Assembly (NCBI GenBank): GCA_947499305.1
Contig: CANMNN010000006.1
Location: forward strand, 62,001 to 126,000
Length of the DNA: 64,000 nt
From: an uncultured Arenicella sp.
GTDB lineage: Bacteria > Pseudomonadota > Gammaproteobacteria > Arenicellales > Arenicellaceae
Reading direction: 5' to 3'
The position numbers and the translations under genes are program-made. Of this stretch, positions 16,860 to 27,400 are shown one piece after another. Position 1 is the first letter of the stretch. Every line of letters begins with the position of its first letter. The notes beneath the pieces are model-generated. The model made no database searches, was not told where the DNA came from, and saw only the letters and a program-made list of their open reading frames with translations.

Positions 16860-17924
16860 TTAAGAAGACAATCTGTTAAGCATTTGATTGCGGTAGTCAC
16901 TCGGCGTCACGCCCTCGCTGCTCTTAAATGCTCGGTTAAACGGCGCTAGAGAAGAAAACCCCGCGTCCAAGGCTAGGGAGAGAACCGGTATTCGACTTTT
17001 CTCAGGATTGGCGAGATCATCTTTAATTGCGTTGATCCGGTAGTGGTTTAAGAACGCAGTATAGTTTCGATAGCCCATCGACTTATTAATCAAACTGCGC
17101 AATTGATGCGACGGAATTCCGACCCGCTCTGCTAGCTTCCCTATTGTGAGGCCATGTTCAGCGAAGCCTCTTTGGTCTTGCATGATCGATACTAATCGTT
17201 GATGTGCCGGTAAATCCTTTGGGTCTATAGCGTCCATTGAGTAGTGTTGTTTACCGTCAGATTTCAATCCATGTGACAATCTGTCTGGTTCGATTTTTGC
17301 GAGCCAAAGAACCGCCCACATTGCCAGTGGCAGGGTAAACAGGTAAATAGTGTACATCGACAAGACCTGTGGAATACCCAACTGACCTGCTAGCCGCTCG
17401 AGCAAAATAGAAACGACGATTAAAGTTACCAAAGCAGTCGCAAACCATTTACGAAACCGGCGCCGGCCTTCGACCAAATCTTCCTGGTGGCCAGCGATGG
17501 TGACGAAGCTTAAGTGCGCCATCATCAAAAGAACGATGCCTGACACAACAATTTCTAAGTTTGGCGACCACCAATTATTGAGACCAATGTAGTGTAAACG
17601 TCCCGGCATATGCGCGATTACGTAAAGTACTGCACCCGACCATTCGAGCCACCCCAGTTTAAATTCGTCATCGAACAAGGCAAGGCCAAACCACCAAGCA
17701 AATATAAAGCTAAGCATGTCTATCAGGCGCAGTGTTACAAATAATGGGCCTTTCACTGATAGTTCTGGAGCCCCAGTAGATAGAAATAAGCAAATCATTG
17801 AAATCAACAAGAAGGGCGCAAAGCGCAGTGCCGGCACATTGCGTCCATCTCGCAGAGACAGAAGCAACAGCACTAGCAACACCCCAACACTGCTGAATTT
17901 GATAAGAGCTTCGATTAGTAACAT
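16860..17924 (-). CDS. AraC-family regulator with membrane N-domain
   Basis: The 354-residue protein has six to seven hydrophobic helices in its first ~225 residues and an AraC DNA-binding domain at the C-terminus: LTIGKLAERVGIPSHQLRSL, then SLALDAGFSSLAPFNRAFK and GVTPSDYRNQ. This arrangement places the sensor in the inner membrane with the DNA-binding part in the cytoplasm. The neighbouring desaturase-like gene on the same strand is a candidate target. A second regulator of the same build is at 31904-33025. Confidence 0.85.
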   Translation of the reverse strand: MLLIEALIKFSSVGVLLVLLLLSLRDGRNVPALRFAPFLLISMICLFLSTGAPELSVKGPLFVTLRLIDMLSFIFAWWFGLALFDDEFKLGWLEWSGAVLYVIAHMPGRLHYIGLNNWWSPNLEIVVSGIVLLMMAHLSFVTIAGHQEDLVEGRRRFRKWFATALVTLIVVSILLERLAGQLGIPQVLSMYTIYLFTLPLAMWAVLWLAKIEPDRLSHGLKSDGKQHYSMDAIDPKDLPAHQRLVSIMQDQRGFAEHGLTIGKLAERVGIPSHQLRSLINKSMGYRNYTAFLNHYRINAIKDDLANPEKSRIPVLSLALDAGFSSLAPFNRAFKSSEGVTPSDYRNQMLNRLSS

Positions 17925-18053
17925 GCTTGAACGGCGTTAATTTACCTGCCTAGTTTAGGGGAATTGAACTTGCAAGATGCCTGATGCCAAACCGTGTTTG
18001 TCAGGCGAAGTTGTTAGTCTAGAGTTCATACAGCATAAACGGTAACACAAAAA

Positions 18054-18069
18054 TCACCCGTAGGGGTGA
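18054..18069. promoter_or_regulatory. Palindromic operator-like site
   Basis: A perfect TCACCC-N4-GGGTGA palindrome lies about 60 bases upstream of the small ORF at 18126. It has the size of a dimer-binding site for a transcription factor. Which regulator binds is unknown. Confidence 0.35.
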
Positions 18070-18125
18070 GGCAAGTATGTGAGGGTTTACGTATCGTACG
18101 CTTTTGTAAATGACAGGACGTCGAC

Positions 18126-18296
18126 ATGAAAATATTCGCCAGTAAATTGCCAGAGTCAGTGCTTTGTACCCTACCTAATGGCGAGCAGGTTGAAGTAACC
18201 ATGCTCAGCGTCGAAGGAGATGAAGTCTATGCTGAACCTGACATTAAACAGGCGGTTGAGATTGTTGTACTGCTCTACGGTATTCGCCTGTATTAG
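18126..18296 (+). CDS. Small 56-aa protein, faintly CsrA-like
   Basis: An ATG preceded by CAGGACG encodes 56 residues ending at TAG 18294-18296. The middle (VEVTMLSVEGDEV) resembles the [11 protein letters not shown] strand of CsrA in pattern, but the N-terminal LILTRR and the C-terminal HREEIY motifs are absent, so this is not a clear CsrA homologue. The C-terminus is hydrophobic (IVVLLYGIRLY). It is too short for a confident family call but its own RBS and upstream palindrome support a real gene. Confidence 0.5.
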   Translation: MKIFASKLPESVLCTLPNGEQVEVTMLSVEGDEVYAEPDIKQAVEIVVLLYGIRLY

Positions 18297-18397
18297 TTCG
18301 ACTCATCACAACGTTTAGCTGCTTAGCAATGATGCTTACCTTTCAGCGATGTTTGAAGAGCTATACTATGCCTATAGAATTTTGTAAGTGTTAATCC

Positions 18398-19024
18398 ATG
18401 ATAGATATTCCTTTTTCCGAAGCCTGCGAGCGCAATAAAGCGATTATTCTCGAAACCATTAGACCGGTTCTCGAGCGCGTTGATACCGTTTTAGAAGTCG
18501 GCTCAGGCACTGCTCAACATGCAATCCATTTCGCAGGTCGCATACCTCAATTGTGTTGGCAAACCAGTGACCAGCAGAGCTATTTAAGCGGGATTAATTC
18601 GGCCTTAGATCATGCCTTTGCTAACAACGCAAAGTTACAAGAGTCCATCGTTCGGCCAATCGAGCTAAACGTAAACCAAGACTTATGGTTTGCAGACGCT
18701 CGAAAATTCGATGCGGTTTACACTGCTAATACGTTTCACATAATGACTCAGCGCGACGTTGAGCGGTTTTTCACTGGCCTCGAGCATGTGACTCATGGTG
18801 AAAGTTATTTGATGGTTTACGGCCCATTTAAGTATGCCGGAGAATTCACGAGCGAAAGTAATGGTGGTTTTGATCAAGTGTTACGCGAGCGCGGTGTTGG
18901 AAGTGGCATACGAGACTTCGAAACCATTGATGCGCTAGCTAAAAAGCAAGGTTTTAAGCTGCTCAAAGACACAGCTATGCCAGCAAATAACCAGTGTTTG
19001 GTATGGCAGCGTGGCGACGCATAG
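18398..19024 (+). CDS. DUF938 family SAM-dependent methyltransferase
   Basis: The 208-residue protein starts with PFSEACERNKAIILETI and continues with the motif VLEVGSGTAQHAIHFA, then WQTSD, and FDAVYTANTFHIM, which is the conserved layout of the DUF938 family. The glycine-rich motif predicts SAM binding. The family's methyl acceptor is not established. The C-terminal half is typical (VYGPFKYAGEFTSESN). Confidence 0.88.
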   Translation: MIDIPFSEACERNKAIILETIRPVLERVDTVLEVGSGTAQHAIHFAGRIPQLCWQTSDQQSYLSGINSALDHAFANNAKLQESIVRPIELNVNQDLWFADARKFDAVYTANTFHIMTQRDVERFFTGLEHVTHGESYLMVYGPFKYAGEFTSESNGGFDQVLRERGVGSGIRDFETIDALAKKQGFKLLKDTAMPANNQCLVWQRGDA

Positions 19025-19182
19025 TGGCTGAATGCGAAATTAAATGAGAACTATTACTATTAATAAAGTCCTTTAAAAACAATGATTTAGTGAATTTTGT
19101 GTGGTGATGCTTATTGTTTTATTGCTATACTCCACGAGTAATTTTTAATTAAACAGATATAGAGTCACACTTTGGGGTCACT

Positions 19183-19647
19183 ATGAAAGCAAGAGAAGGC
19201 GTTATCGAGGTTTTGAACACAGCACTGCGTGCTGAACTAACTGCAATCAACCAATACTTTCTGCACGCAAGAATGTATAAAAATTGGGGCTTAGAAAAAC
19301 TAAACGAAAAAGAATACGAAGAGTCAATTGACGAGATGAAGCATGCCGATATGTTAATCGAGCGTATCTTGATGCTCGAAGGCTTGCCGAATTTGCAAGA
19401 TCTCGGCAAGCTTTATATCGGCGAGAACGTATTGGAAATGCTTAAATGCGATCTACGTTTAGAAGAAGAAGCCATACCAATGTACTCAGCTGGCGTTGCT
19501 CATTGCGAAAAGGTCGGTGATTACGTGACGCGTGACCTGCTTTCAAAGATCTTAGAAAGCGAAGAAGAGCACTATGATTGGTTAGAAACTCAAATTGAAT
19601 TATTTGGCAAAGTTGGCGAGCAAAACTATCTGCAATCAATGATGTAA
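19183..19647 (+). CDS. bfr: Bacterioferritin
   Basis: The 154-residue protein aligns by eye with E. coli Bfr over its full length. The di-iron ferroxidase ligands Glu18, Glu51, His54, Glu94, Glu127 and His130 and the haem ligand Met52 are all at the expected positions (for example DEMKHAD at 50-56 and [10 protein letters not shown] near 126). It assembles into a 24-mer that oxidises and stores iron. A GGGGT site lies 4 bases before the ATG. No bacterioferritin-associated ferredoxin gene is next to it. Confidence 0.95.
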   Translation: MKAREGVIEVLNTALRAELTAINQYFLHARMYKNWGLEKLNEKEYEESIDEMKHADMLIERILMLEGLPNLQDLGKLYIGENVLEMLKCDLRLEEEAIPMYSAGVAHCEKVGDYVTRDLLSKILESEEEHYDWLETQIELFGKVGEQNYLQSMM

Positions 19648-19682
19648 TGTTTGGGAGGCCGCTTTTTCGGCAAGTCCACATC

Positions 19683-19720
19683 AAAAAGCCCATGATCATT
19701 AAAATGACATGGGCTTTTTT
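19683..19720 (+). terminator. Rho-independent terminator after bfr
   Basis: AAAAAGCCCATG pairs with CATGGGCTTTTTT around an inner TCATT/AATGA extension, and the arm ends in a run of six T. It lies 36 bases after the bfr stop. The A-run on the left arm makes it usable in both directions. Confidence 0.9.
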
Positions 19721-19933
19721 GTGGCCGCTCGAAACTAGTTAGTACCAAAAAAGGTTGGTTCAATTCGTTAGTTATTTTGCTTCTTTGGTTTCGAAAATTA
19801 CGCACCTTTGTATCTTGTTAGTGCTTATACGGCGTTTTAAAGGTCTCTAGACTATACTGCTATGCGTGCCTATTAATATATACGGGTAGCAATACACACC
19901 AGAACAATTATAAAAATCAAACGCAAGCTACCT

Positions 19934-21505
19934 ATGAGCCTCAATCCCAGTAAACAAGAAGAACCAAACTCAACAGCACTTGATCTTGAAACACTACCGG
20001 TGCTCGTGGCTTGCGGCCAGAAAAGTGATCGCCCCGATTTAGGTGACAATTTTAGCCCAATTGAAATGATGGCTGAGGCAGCCTTATTAGCAAGCCAAGA
20101 CAGCGGCATTCCAAATATTCTAAGTTCTCTTGATACGCTTGTTGCTACGGGTCTTACCGTTGATGCTGCTCAGGTGAATAGCCCGGCGAGCGGCCTGTAT
20201 GAAAACGTGCCGAAGTCGGTTGCTCAGGCATTGTCGATTTCGCCAGAGCGTTTGGTTTATACACAGACTGGCGGCAACACACCTCAGCGGCTAGTCAATT
20301 ATTTTGCTCAACAAATCAGCTTGGGCAAAGCCAAGTCGGTTTTGCTTACTGGAGGCGAGGCATTGAACACCATGTCTCGACGTTTCAACCATTGGAGTAA
20401 ATTTCTTTTACCGAAGGGAAAGTGGAAGGACAGTCCAGGAGGGAGCTATGAATCGTTTGGAGATACCAAACCGGGGAACTCTGATTATGAAGGGCGCTAT
20501 GGAATGAACCTGCCTGTGAACGTTTATCCTCTGTTCGAAAACGCCTTGAGAGTTCATTATCAACGCACTCATGCTGAGCAACGCGAGGCTATGGGTAGGC
20601 TGTTTAGTGGCTTGAGCAAAACTGCAGAGGATAATCCACACGCGTGGTTTCGGAGTCATGCGTCTGCCGAAGAGCTGATTCGCGACAGCGAGTCAAATCG
20701 TTTCATTGCGTACCCTTACACTAAGCGCTTGAGCTCTATGTTGAAAGTTAACCAGTCGGCCGCGGTCATTTTAATGTCAGCCGCGAAAGCAAATTCTCTC
20801 GGTATATCAGAGGACAAGTGGGTCTATTTGCATGGGTATGCAGATGCAAATGATATTTGGAATGTTAGCGAGCGAGATGACTTTCACTCGTCGCCGGCGA
20901 TGAGGGTGATGGCTAAATCGGCATTGAGAATGGCCAACAAAAACATCGATGATATGTCGTTTTTCGATATCTACAGCTGTTTTCCATCGGCGGTGCAAAT
21001 TGCTTGTGATGAGTTTGGGATTGCGCATGATGATTCTCGCGGTTTAAGCCTCACAGGCGGTTTACCGTACTTTGGCGGCCCTGGTAATAACTACAGTATG
21101 CATGGCATTGTCGAATTAATGCATCGCGCCCGAGAGAATCCCAATGAGTTTGGCTTATTGAATGCCAACGGTTGGTATTTAACAAAGCACTCAATGGGAA
21201 TTTATAGCAAGCAAAGGCCAAGTGCAGGGCTTGCTGTTGAGTCAATGTTAAATGTGCCGCCACCTAAGGTTAGATTGGTTGAAGAGGCGACTGGCAAAGC
21301 GCAGCTTGAAACCTTTACCGTGCTGTACTCTAAAGATAATCAACCTCGTAAGAGCATTTTGGTCGCTGCTTTAGAGAATGGTCGTCGTTGTTTGGCAACA
21401 ACGAGTCAATCAGCTGAGGTGTTAGAGTCGTTGATCAGTGCAGAAGAGTTTAGGATTGAAGGTGAAATAGTTAAGGTTAACGATAAGAACGTGTTTGAGT
21501 TCTAG
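19934..21505 (+). CDS. Thiolase-superfamily protein (acetyl-CoA acetyltransferase-like)
   Basis: The 523-residue protein has a thiolase fold by pattern: VLVACGQK at the start, ALSISPERLVYTQTGGNTPQ where the first catalytic loop should be, FFDIYSCFPSAVQIACDEFG in place of the usual NEAF block, and GGLPYFGGPGNNYSMHGI with the conserved late His. The nucleophilic Cys normally found in the first loop (C-x-S-G) is missing; TQTGG stands there. This resembles the SCP2-like/acetyl-CoA acetyltransferase-like group, some of which may not catalyse normal thiolysis. A separate C-terminal domain of ~90 residues follows. Confidence 0.75.
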   Translation: MSLNPSKQEEPNSTALDLETLPVLVACGQKSDRPDLGDNFSPIEMMAEAALLASQDSGIPNILSSLDTLVATGLTVDAAQVNSPASGLYENVPKSVAQALSISPERLVYTQTGGNTPQRLVNYFAQQISLGKAKSVLLTGGEALNTMSRRFNHWSKFLLPKGKWKDSPGGSYESFGDTKPGNSDYEGRYGMNLPVNVYPLFENALRVHYQRTHAEQREAMGRLFSGLSKTAEDNPHAWFRSHASAEELIRDSESNRFIAYPYTKRLSSMLKVNQSAAVILMSAAKANSLGISEDKWVYLHGYADANDIWNVSERDDFHSSPAMRVMAKSALRMANKNIDDMSFFDIYSCFPSAVQIACDEFGIAHDDSRGLSLTGGLPYFGGPGNNYSMHGIVELMHRARENPNEFGLLNANGWYLTKHSMGIYSKQRPSAGLAVESMLNVPPPKVRLVEEATGKAQLETFTVLYSKDNQPRKSILVAALENGRRCLATTSQSAEVLESLISAEEFRIEGEIVKVNDKNVFEF

Positions 21506-21856
21506 ACCTTAATTCGAGTTTTTAGCCTTTTAGTTTCTAGTCTTTTAAGAGCCTCGATCGATAAAATGAAAAGTATCCGTATAGATAAAATCAGCCTTAC
21601 AGAAATTGATGTAATCGAACCGTTATGAAACGCGCTGAAAGAGCATCATCGCCAGCACATGAATGCTCGTGGAATCGAATTTTAAAAAGTACTCTGAACG
21701 AGTGTTTTTTTATTTACGGCCACTATAAAAACGAAACAGATAGAACCCTAACAAAAAGAAGGCTAAAATATTCGCTGGCTATTAAAGGACAAACTTGAGA
21801 GCCATACATGAAAGTAAAGTAAAGATCTCATTTCCAATCTTCCTCCTAATCACCGT
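21506..21856. other. Intergenic stretch before the RHS locus
   Basis: About 350 bases with no convincing gene. A short ACTC/GAGT stem followed by seven T near 21692-21712 could be a weak terminator. A 58-codon frame from 21625 has no RBS and no family-like features. The base composition becomes more A/T-rich towards the RHS gene. Confidence 0.4.
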
Positions 21857-23035
21857 ATGAAAAATTTTCTCCTGTTTTATGTTTGCTTGATGCTGTTTCA
21901 GCAATCTTATGCTCAAACTACGCAACCAATATCCGGGTATTCATGCATTGCGTTTGGCTTTCATGCATCTGGCTTCGACCCTAATCCAGATACGGCTTGC
22001 GCTATTGCTTGTAGCAATGTTTGTCTGATGGATCGATGTTTTACGTGGATTGCGAGTAGCCCAGATCGTATTGACTTCTTGGGTAGGCCACTGCAGGAAG
22101 GATGTTTCGATAGTCAAGATCGTTTTCGCGCTCCGACCTCACCTGTGCCAACGCAAAGATGTCTAACACCAGAAGGTTATACTTTTCCAGATTATGTTAG
22201 TGGTGAAGCTCGTTGCCCTGCCCCTGAAGACGAAGCAAAAGAAGATCAAGGCTGTGCTGGCGAGAACGGAGAAGGTAACCCCTGTAATGTCTCTACTGGC
22301 AACAAATACCAATCCGAAACTGATTTCAGTAACGCAGGCCTCTCATTTACGCGATCTTACAATAGCCAAAACCTAGCTAATTTAGGCTTAGGCGCTGGTT
22401 GGCGTCATAACTTTCAACGTAAGTTAAGTATTGATGGAAATGGGTTAACGCATATTTCAGGCAATGGACGAGGCGAGCCTTGGACTAAAATTGCCGGTGT
22501 ATGGCAAGGCGAGCCAGATAGTGATATCGCCATTGTTGAAACATCTTCTGGCTTTGAGCTAACAAAGGCGAACGATGTTGTTGAAACGTATAATAGTTTT
22601 GGTCAGTTATTGACGATCACAGACACGAACGGTCAGGTGACAAGCTATACCTATAATGCAAACAATCAGTTGGAGACCGTAAGCAACCAATATGGCTCTT
22701 CGCTTAGCCTGTTCTATAAGGAATTCAATTTAAGTCACGTGATCGACGCTCTGGGCAGTGAGTATCGTTTTGAGTATTACCCTAATGGCAATTTAGAGTC
22801 GGTAATCTACCCAGACACTACTGCCACTGACGACAGCGATAATCCGAGACGGACCTATCATTACGAAGATACTAATTATCCAAGCCATTTAACCGGCATC
22901 ACCGATGAAAATGGTGATCGCTACGCGACATGGGCTTACGATGCGGATGGAAAAGCTATTTCCACCGAGCACGCTCAAACAACTAACACCGTAGGCCAAG
23001 AGAAATTTGAGCTCGACTACCAAGGATCGAATTAA
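21857..23035 (+). CDS. Exported RHS N-terminal half, copy 1 (DUF6531 plus first YD repeats)
   Basis: The 392-residue protein has a signal peptide (MKNFLLFYVCLMLFQQSYAQ), a Cys-rich region to about residue 135, and a DUF6531-type segment (GNPCNVSTGNKYQSETDF, then LSFTRSYNSQN and GAGWRHNF) followed by four or five YD/RHS repeats (TSYTYNANNQ, then YRFEYYPNGN). It stops after FELDYQGSN, where a normal RHS protein would continue with more repeats. A full RHS shell needs far more repeats, so this is only the N-terminal part. A nearly identical last 48 codons occurs in the next gene. It is likely cotranscribed with the following two genes. Confidence 0.8.
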   Translation: MKNFLLFYVCLMLFQQSYAQTTQPISGYSCIAFGFHASGFDPNPDTACAIACSNVCLMDRCFTWIASSPDRIDFLGRPLQEGCFDSQDRFRAPTSPVPTQRCLTPEGYTFPDYVSGEARCPAPEDEAKEDQGCAGENGEGNPCNVSTGNKYQSETDFSNAGLSFTRSYNSQNLANLGLGAGWRHNFQRKLSIDGNGLTHISGNGRGEPWTKIAGVWQGEPDSDIAIVETSSGFELTKANDVVETYNSFGQLLTITDTNGQVTSYTYNANNQLETVSNQYGSSLSLFYKEFNLSHVIDALGSEYRFEYYPNGNLESVIYPDTTATDDSDNPRRTYHYEDTNYPSHLTGITDENGDRYATWAYDADGKAISTEHAQTTNTVGQEKFELDYQGSN

Positions 23036-23040
23036 GATGA
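22895..23040 (+). repeat. 146-bp direct repeat, copy 1
   Basis: This segment, covering the last 47 codons of the first RHS half, its TAA and the AAGATGA that starts the next gene, recurs at 24267-24412 with four base differences, three or more of them silent. The flanking parts of the two genes are related only at the protein level. Confidence 0.92.
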
Positions 23041-24407
23041 TGACAATTAGTACAAAAGCTTTCACAGTTACCAAGTTTGATTATGTCGCTACTTATTGTT
23101 TACTTTTTGTGTTAGCTATTCTGGCTTTTATTCACACCGGCGAGGTAAATGCACGAACTGTCTCTGGACAAAGTTGGGGGCCGAATTGTGCCGACTCTTC
23201 TTGTGCAGTTTCGGAATTTTGCGCAATTGCGGAAGCCGGCCTTGAAAGCTCTTCATCTCAAATAAGAAACTTTGTTTGTCCAAGCAATAATGCAGTACCT
23301 GAAGTAGATAGAACCATAGACTATCCTACAGCGGAACCTTTTACGCTATATAAAACTCCGGTTCACTACGAATTTGAAGAGCTTGTTGCACCAGATACCT
23401 GGCGAACGTTTACTATGTCTATATTTTATGTATATGGGAGTGAAATAATTCAGTGTGATTGCCATGAAAATTTTCTACTTTTTAGCGGTGGGGAATTCTG
23501 CTTAGATCAAGAGCAGGGGCGATATCTAGACACTGTTAATGGGGTGACTCTGATTTACGATTATTTAGCCAACAATCATGGTGAAAGGTGTCCTGCAATT
23601 GATACAGTTGATGCGAATAAGGATGATGGACATGGCTGTGTTGGTAATCCTTGTAACCCAGCTACGGGCAATAAATATCAAAGTGAACCTGATATTATAA
23701 ACGGACTAGATTTTGTGCGCTCGTATAACAGCCGAAATTTATTTGATCGTGGCATCGGAAAAGGATGGCGACACAGTTTTCAAAAGCGTTTAGCAGTCTC
23801 AAGCAATAACTTTATTAAAGTTGTCTCAGAGAAAGGCAAGGGTGAGAGCTGGTACCGCTCAGCGAGTGGTTGGCGAGGAGACTTGGAGACTAAATTATTG
23901 TTGGTTGATACAGCTGACGGTTTTATGGTTACGCGTGAAAACGGCGATGTGGAGAACTACCATTCATTTGGCCGTCTGCTTTCTGAAGTCGATGCCCAAG
24001 GTAAAACGACCTCGTATCAATATGATGATAAAGACCGTTTAATCAGCGTAAGCGATAACTATGGACAATCGTTGACGTTTGGTTATGACGATGATGATCA
24101 TATCGTCTCCGTTACTAACGCTCTAGGAGATCAATATATTTACAAATATGACGGTGCTGATAACTTAGCCGCTGTTATTTACCCCGACCTCACACCTGAT
24201 GATAACGCCGACAACCCTCGCCGCATTTATCACTACGAAAACACACAATATCCGAGTCACCTAACTGGCATCACCGATGAAAATGGTGATCGCTACGCAA
24301 CATGGGCTTATGATGCAGATGGAAAAGCTATTTCCACCGAGCACGCTCAAACAACTAACACCGTAGGCCAAGAGAAATTTGAGCTCGACTATCAAGGATC
24401 GAATTAA
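23037..24407 (+). CDS. Exported RHS N-terminal half, copy 2
   Basis: The start is set at ATG 23037, 2 bases after the TAA of copy 1 and behind an AAGGA site. The 456-residue protein has a signal peptide (YCLLFVLAILAFIHTGEVNA), a Cys-containing unique region to about residue 190, then GNPCNPATGNKYQSEPDI, FVRSYNSRN and KGWRHSFQKR, and YD repeats (TSYQYDDKDR, FGYDDDDH, YIYKYDGAD). It ends with the same FELDYQGSN as copy 1. The unique N-terminal region differs from copy 1 while the RHS part is homologous, so the two look like alternative heads for one shared core. Confidence 0.8.
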   Translation: MMTISTKAFTVTKFDYVATYCLLFVLAILAFIHTGEVNARTVSGQSWGPNCADSSCAVSEFCAIAEAGLESSSSQIRNFVCPSNNAVPEVDRTIDYPTAEPFTLYKTPVHYEFEELVAPDTWRTFTMSIFYVYGSEIIQCDCHENFLLFSGGEFCLDQEQGRYLDTVNGVTLIYDYLANNHGERCPAIDTVDANKDDGHGCVGNPCNPATGNKYQSEPDIINGLDFVRSYNSRNLFDRGIGKGWRHSFQKRLAVSSNNFIKVVSEKGKGESWYRSASGWRGDLETKLLLVDTADGFMVTRENGDVENYHSFGRLLSEVDAQGKTTSYQYDDKDRLISVSDNYGQSLTFGYDDDDHIVSVTNALGDQYIYKYDGADNLAAVIYPDLTPDDNADNPRRIYHYENTQYPSHLTGITDENGDRYATWAYDADGKAISTEHAQTTNTVGQEKFELDYQGSN

Positions 24408-24412
24408 GATGA
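24267..24412 (+). repeat. 146-bp direct repeat, copy 2
   Basis: Second copy of the segment at 22895-23040, offset by 1372 bases. It again covers the 3' end of the RHS half, the stop codon and the start of the next gene, so recombination between the copies would remove copy-2 RHS and leave an intact copy-1/core junction. Confidence 0.92.
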
Positions 24413-27400
24413 CGAAAAATACAATGACCAGAAACACTACTATGATTAAAACTATTTTAGTTACGTCGGTACTAACGTTTTCCTTGGTAAATAACGCGTT
24501 TGCAGCTAGCACAATGGTGACCGATGCGGCCGGCACGCAAGAGCTCTGGACGTTTCAGCAGATACAAGGGGCCGAACGACTCACCAGTAAAATTAATCAA
24601 GTTGATGGTAAAGGTGTTACTCAAACTTGGGACGGCAACGGAAACATGTTGACCCGTACTGATTCCGAGGGCCGAGTAACAAGCTACACTTATAACTCCT
24701 TTAACCAGCGCTTGTCTATGACTGAGGCGTATGGCACCTCTGAAGCTCGAACAACTGCCTACGAGTATGTGAGCTCAGATATTGATCTAGTTACTAAGAC
24801 AACATCACCGAGTATTTACAATAGTGGCTCGAAGAGCGTGACTAATGTTTATGACGCCAACCTAAATATCAAAAGCGTTACGATTAACGGTTTTGATGCT
24901 CAAGGTGTCGCGGTGAGCCGAGCCACCTCCTTTGAACACGACTCGTTTGGGAAAGTGATTGAGATTGATGGTCCGCGAACTGATGTCGCTGACGTTACAA
25001 CGCTCGCATATTATGATTGCAATACTGGTGGGCAATGTGGTCAATTACAGAGTGTTACCAATGCGCTAGGTCATGTTTCTAACTATGATGCTTACGATGC
25101 GAATGGGCGACTACTACAAAGCACAGACCCTAATGGTGTGGTAACTAATTATGTGTATCACCCTCGGGGCTGGCTGCTAAGCACTACTCAGGTATCGCAG
25201 ACAGGCGACACTCGAGTGACCACTTACGGTTACGATAAGGTTGGTCAATTGACTAAGGTCGTATTGCCTGATGGTACAGAGCAACACTACGTTTACGACG
25301 CGGCGCATGATTTGCGCGAGGTCTCCGATAACCTGGGCAATAAAGTTGAATACACTTACGACGCCAAAGGTAATCGCACGCATGAATTAGTGAAAGACCC
25401 AGATGGCACGTTAGTTCGCAATACCGTTACGACCTACGACATTCGTAACTATATCGAGTCCATCAATTCAGGTGGCTCTGTTACCCAAATGCTCAATGAT
25501 GCTGTAGGCAACTTAAGCACACAAACGGATCCTAATTTAAACCCGAGCACTGATCATCAGTTTGATGTCTTAGACCGCTTAACCCGTAGCGTTGACGCGC
25601 TAACGAATCATTCTGATTACGAGTATGACGTAGCCGATCAGTTATCGAAAGTGACTGCGCCCAATGGCGCTGTCACGACCTACGAGTATGATGATCTGGG
25701 CAATCAAACAAAAGAGATCAGTTCTGATCGAGGCACAACAACCTACATGCACGATGCAGCTGGTAACGTTATCAGTATGACGGATGCTCGTAGTGTGACA
25801 CTAAGCTATGAATACGACGCCTTAAACCGCTTGCGAAAAGTCACTACACCGGCACCAAGGCTTCAAACGATTTATAACTATGATTTTGTAAATCATTGCG
25901 TAAACAGTGTTGGCCGACTTTGTCGTGTTTTAGACTCTTCAGGCGCAAAGTTTTATGATTATGATGCGTGGGGTAATGTGGTACGTGTTAGACGAAATGA
26001 ACGTGACTTTAACGGAAACTTCCTCGACACATTCATCACCGAATACGCCTACGATGCTGGTAACCGTTTAACAAGTATTCGCTACCCCAGTGGGCGTACT
26101 GTCGGCAGTAAACGAGATAGTATTGGGCGATTGACTCTCCTAGCGACAGTAGACCTCGATGGCAATGTTCGTGACCTTATCAACAGCCGCCATTATCGCG
26201 CTGATGGTCTATGGACAAACCAAAGCTTCGCTAATGGTCTAATACAAACCAAACAATATGACACTCAAGGTCGCTTGATAAGTCACGTTGCAGGCAGCTA
26301 CAGTCGTGATTACATCTATGACGCCAATGGGAACATCGTCAGCGCCGATGCTGCCGATAATAGTCAAGAACGAGATTATCAATACGACGTTCTCGATCGC
26401 TTAACCAGCGAGAGCGACAGCGTACGAAGTTTGATTCGAGATTATCAATACGACGCGAATGGCAACCGAGAGCAATTGAGTCAGTCAAGTGTAGTGACGC
26501 CATTAACGTACGAGGCGAATACCAACCGACTTGCGAGCATTAATGGCGCGAGCGTTGTTTTGGATGCATCTGGGCGAACATTGTCAGACGCCTCAGGTAG
26601 AAGCTTTACCTACAATGACTTAGGTAGATTGGAGCAAGTGCACCTTAACGGCCAATTAGTGGGGCAGTACGTATACAATTATCAACAGCAGCGCGCTCAA
26701 AAAGAAGTAGCGGGGGACTTAACGGTATATCACTATGATCTCGCGGGTAATTTAATTGCCGAAAGTGATCGCCAAGGAAACACACTGATTGAGTATGTTT
26801 ACGCCGATGGCGAGCGTGTGGCCGCTATTGTGCCTGGCGATGCCACCCCTGAAGGTATTTCAAATCTAGCGTTAGGCAAAGTCGCCACTCAAGTTGATAC
26901 CATTAACGGTGCCGTGGCTTCACGGGCGATCGACGGCAATACAGATGGTTTCTATGCGAATGGATCGTTGAGCATTACCTCCAGTCGAGCTCAGCCATGG
27001 TGGCAAGTGGATTTAACGCAAGATTCCGCTATTGACTCGATCATCATTCATAACCGTGAAGACGCAGGCACAGATCGACTGGCTGATTTTAACGTGTTCA
27101 TCTCTGATACGCCCTTTGGTCAGCAAACTGAAAGTCAATTGATTGCGAACGCTAATGTTACTCGCTTTTACCACAGTGGCACTTTAGCGAGTAGTTCGTT
27201 GACCATCGACACAAGCGGCACTACCGGGCGGTATGTGCGTCTACAGCTCTCTGGTACCAATTATCTGAACTTTGCCGAGATGCAAATTATGGGCAGCGCT
27301 ACCGGCAACACTCCAAACTTAATTAATGTTGCCAAAGATAGATACACTGAGCAGGTGTCAGTTTATGCTGGCGGCAGTGCTAATAGAGGAGTCGATGGGA

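Noticed and set aside
23007-23036. Earlier start of the second RHS half
   Set aside because: These codons overlap the end of the first RHS half in a shifted frame; ATG 23037 has the RBS and starts the signal peptide.
24379-24408. Earlier start of the RHS core
   Set aside because: Same situation as for the second half; ATG 24409 is used.
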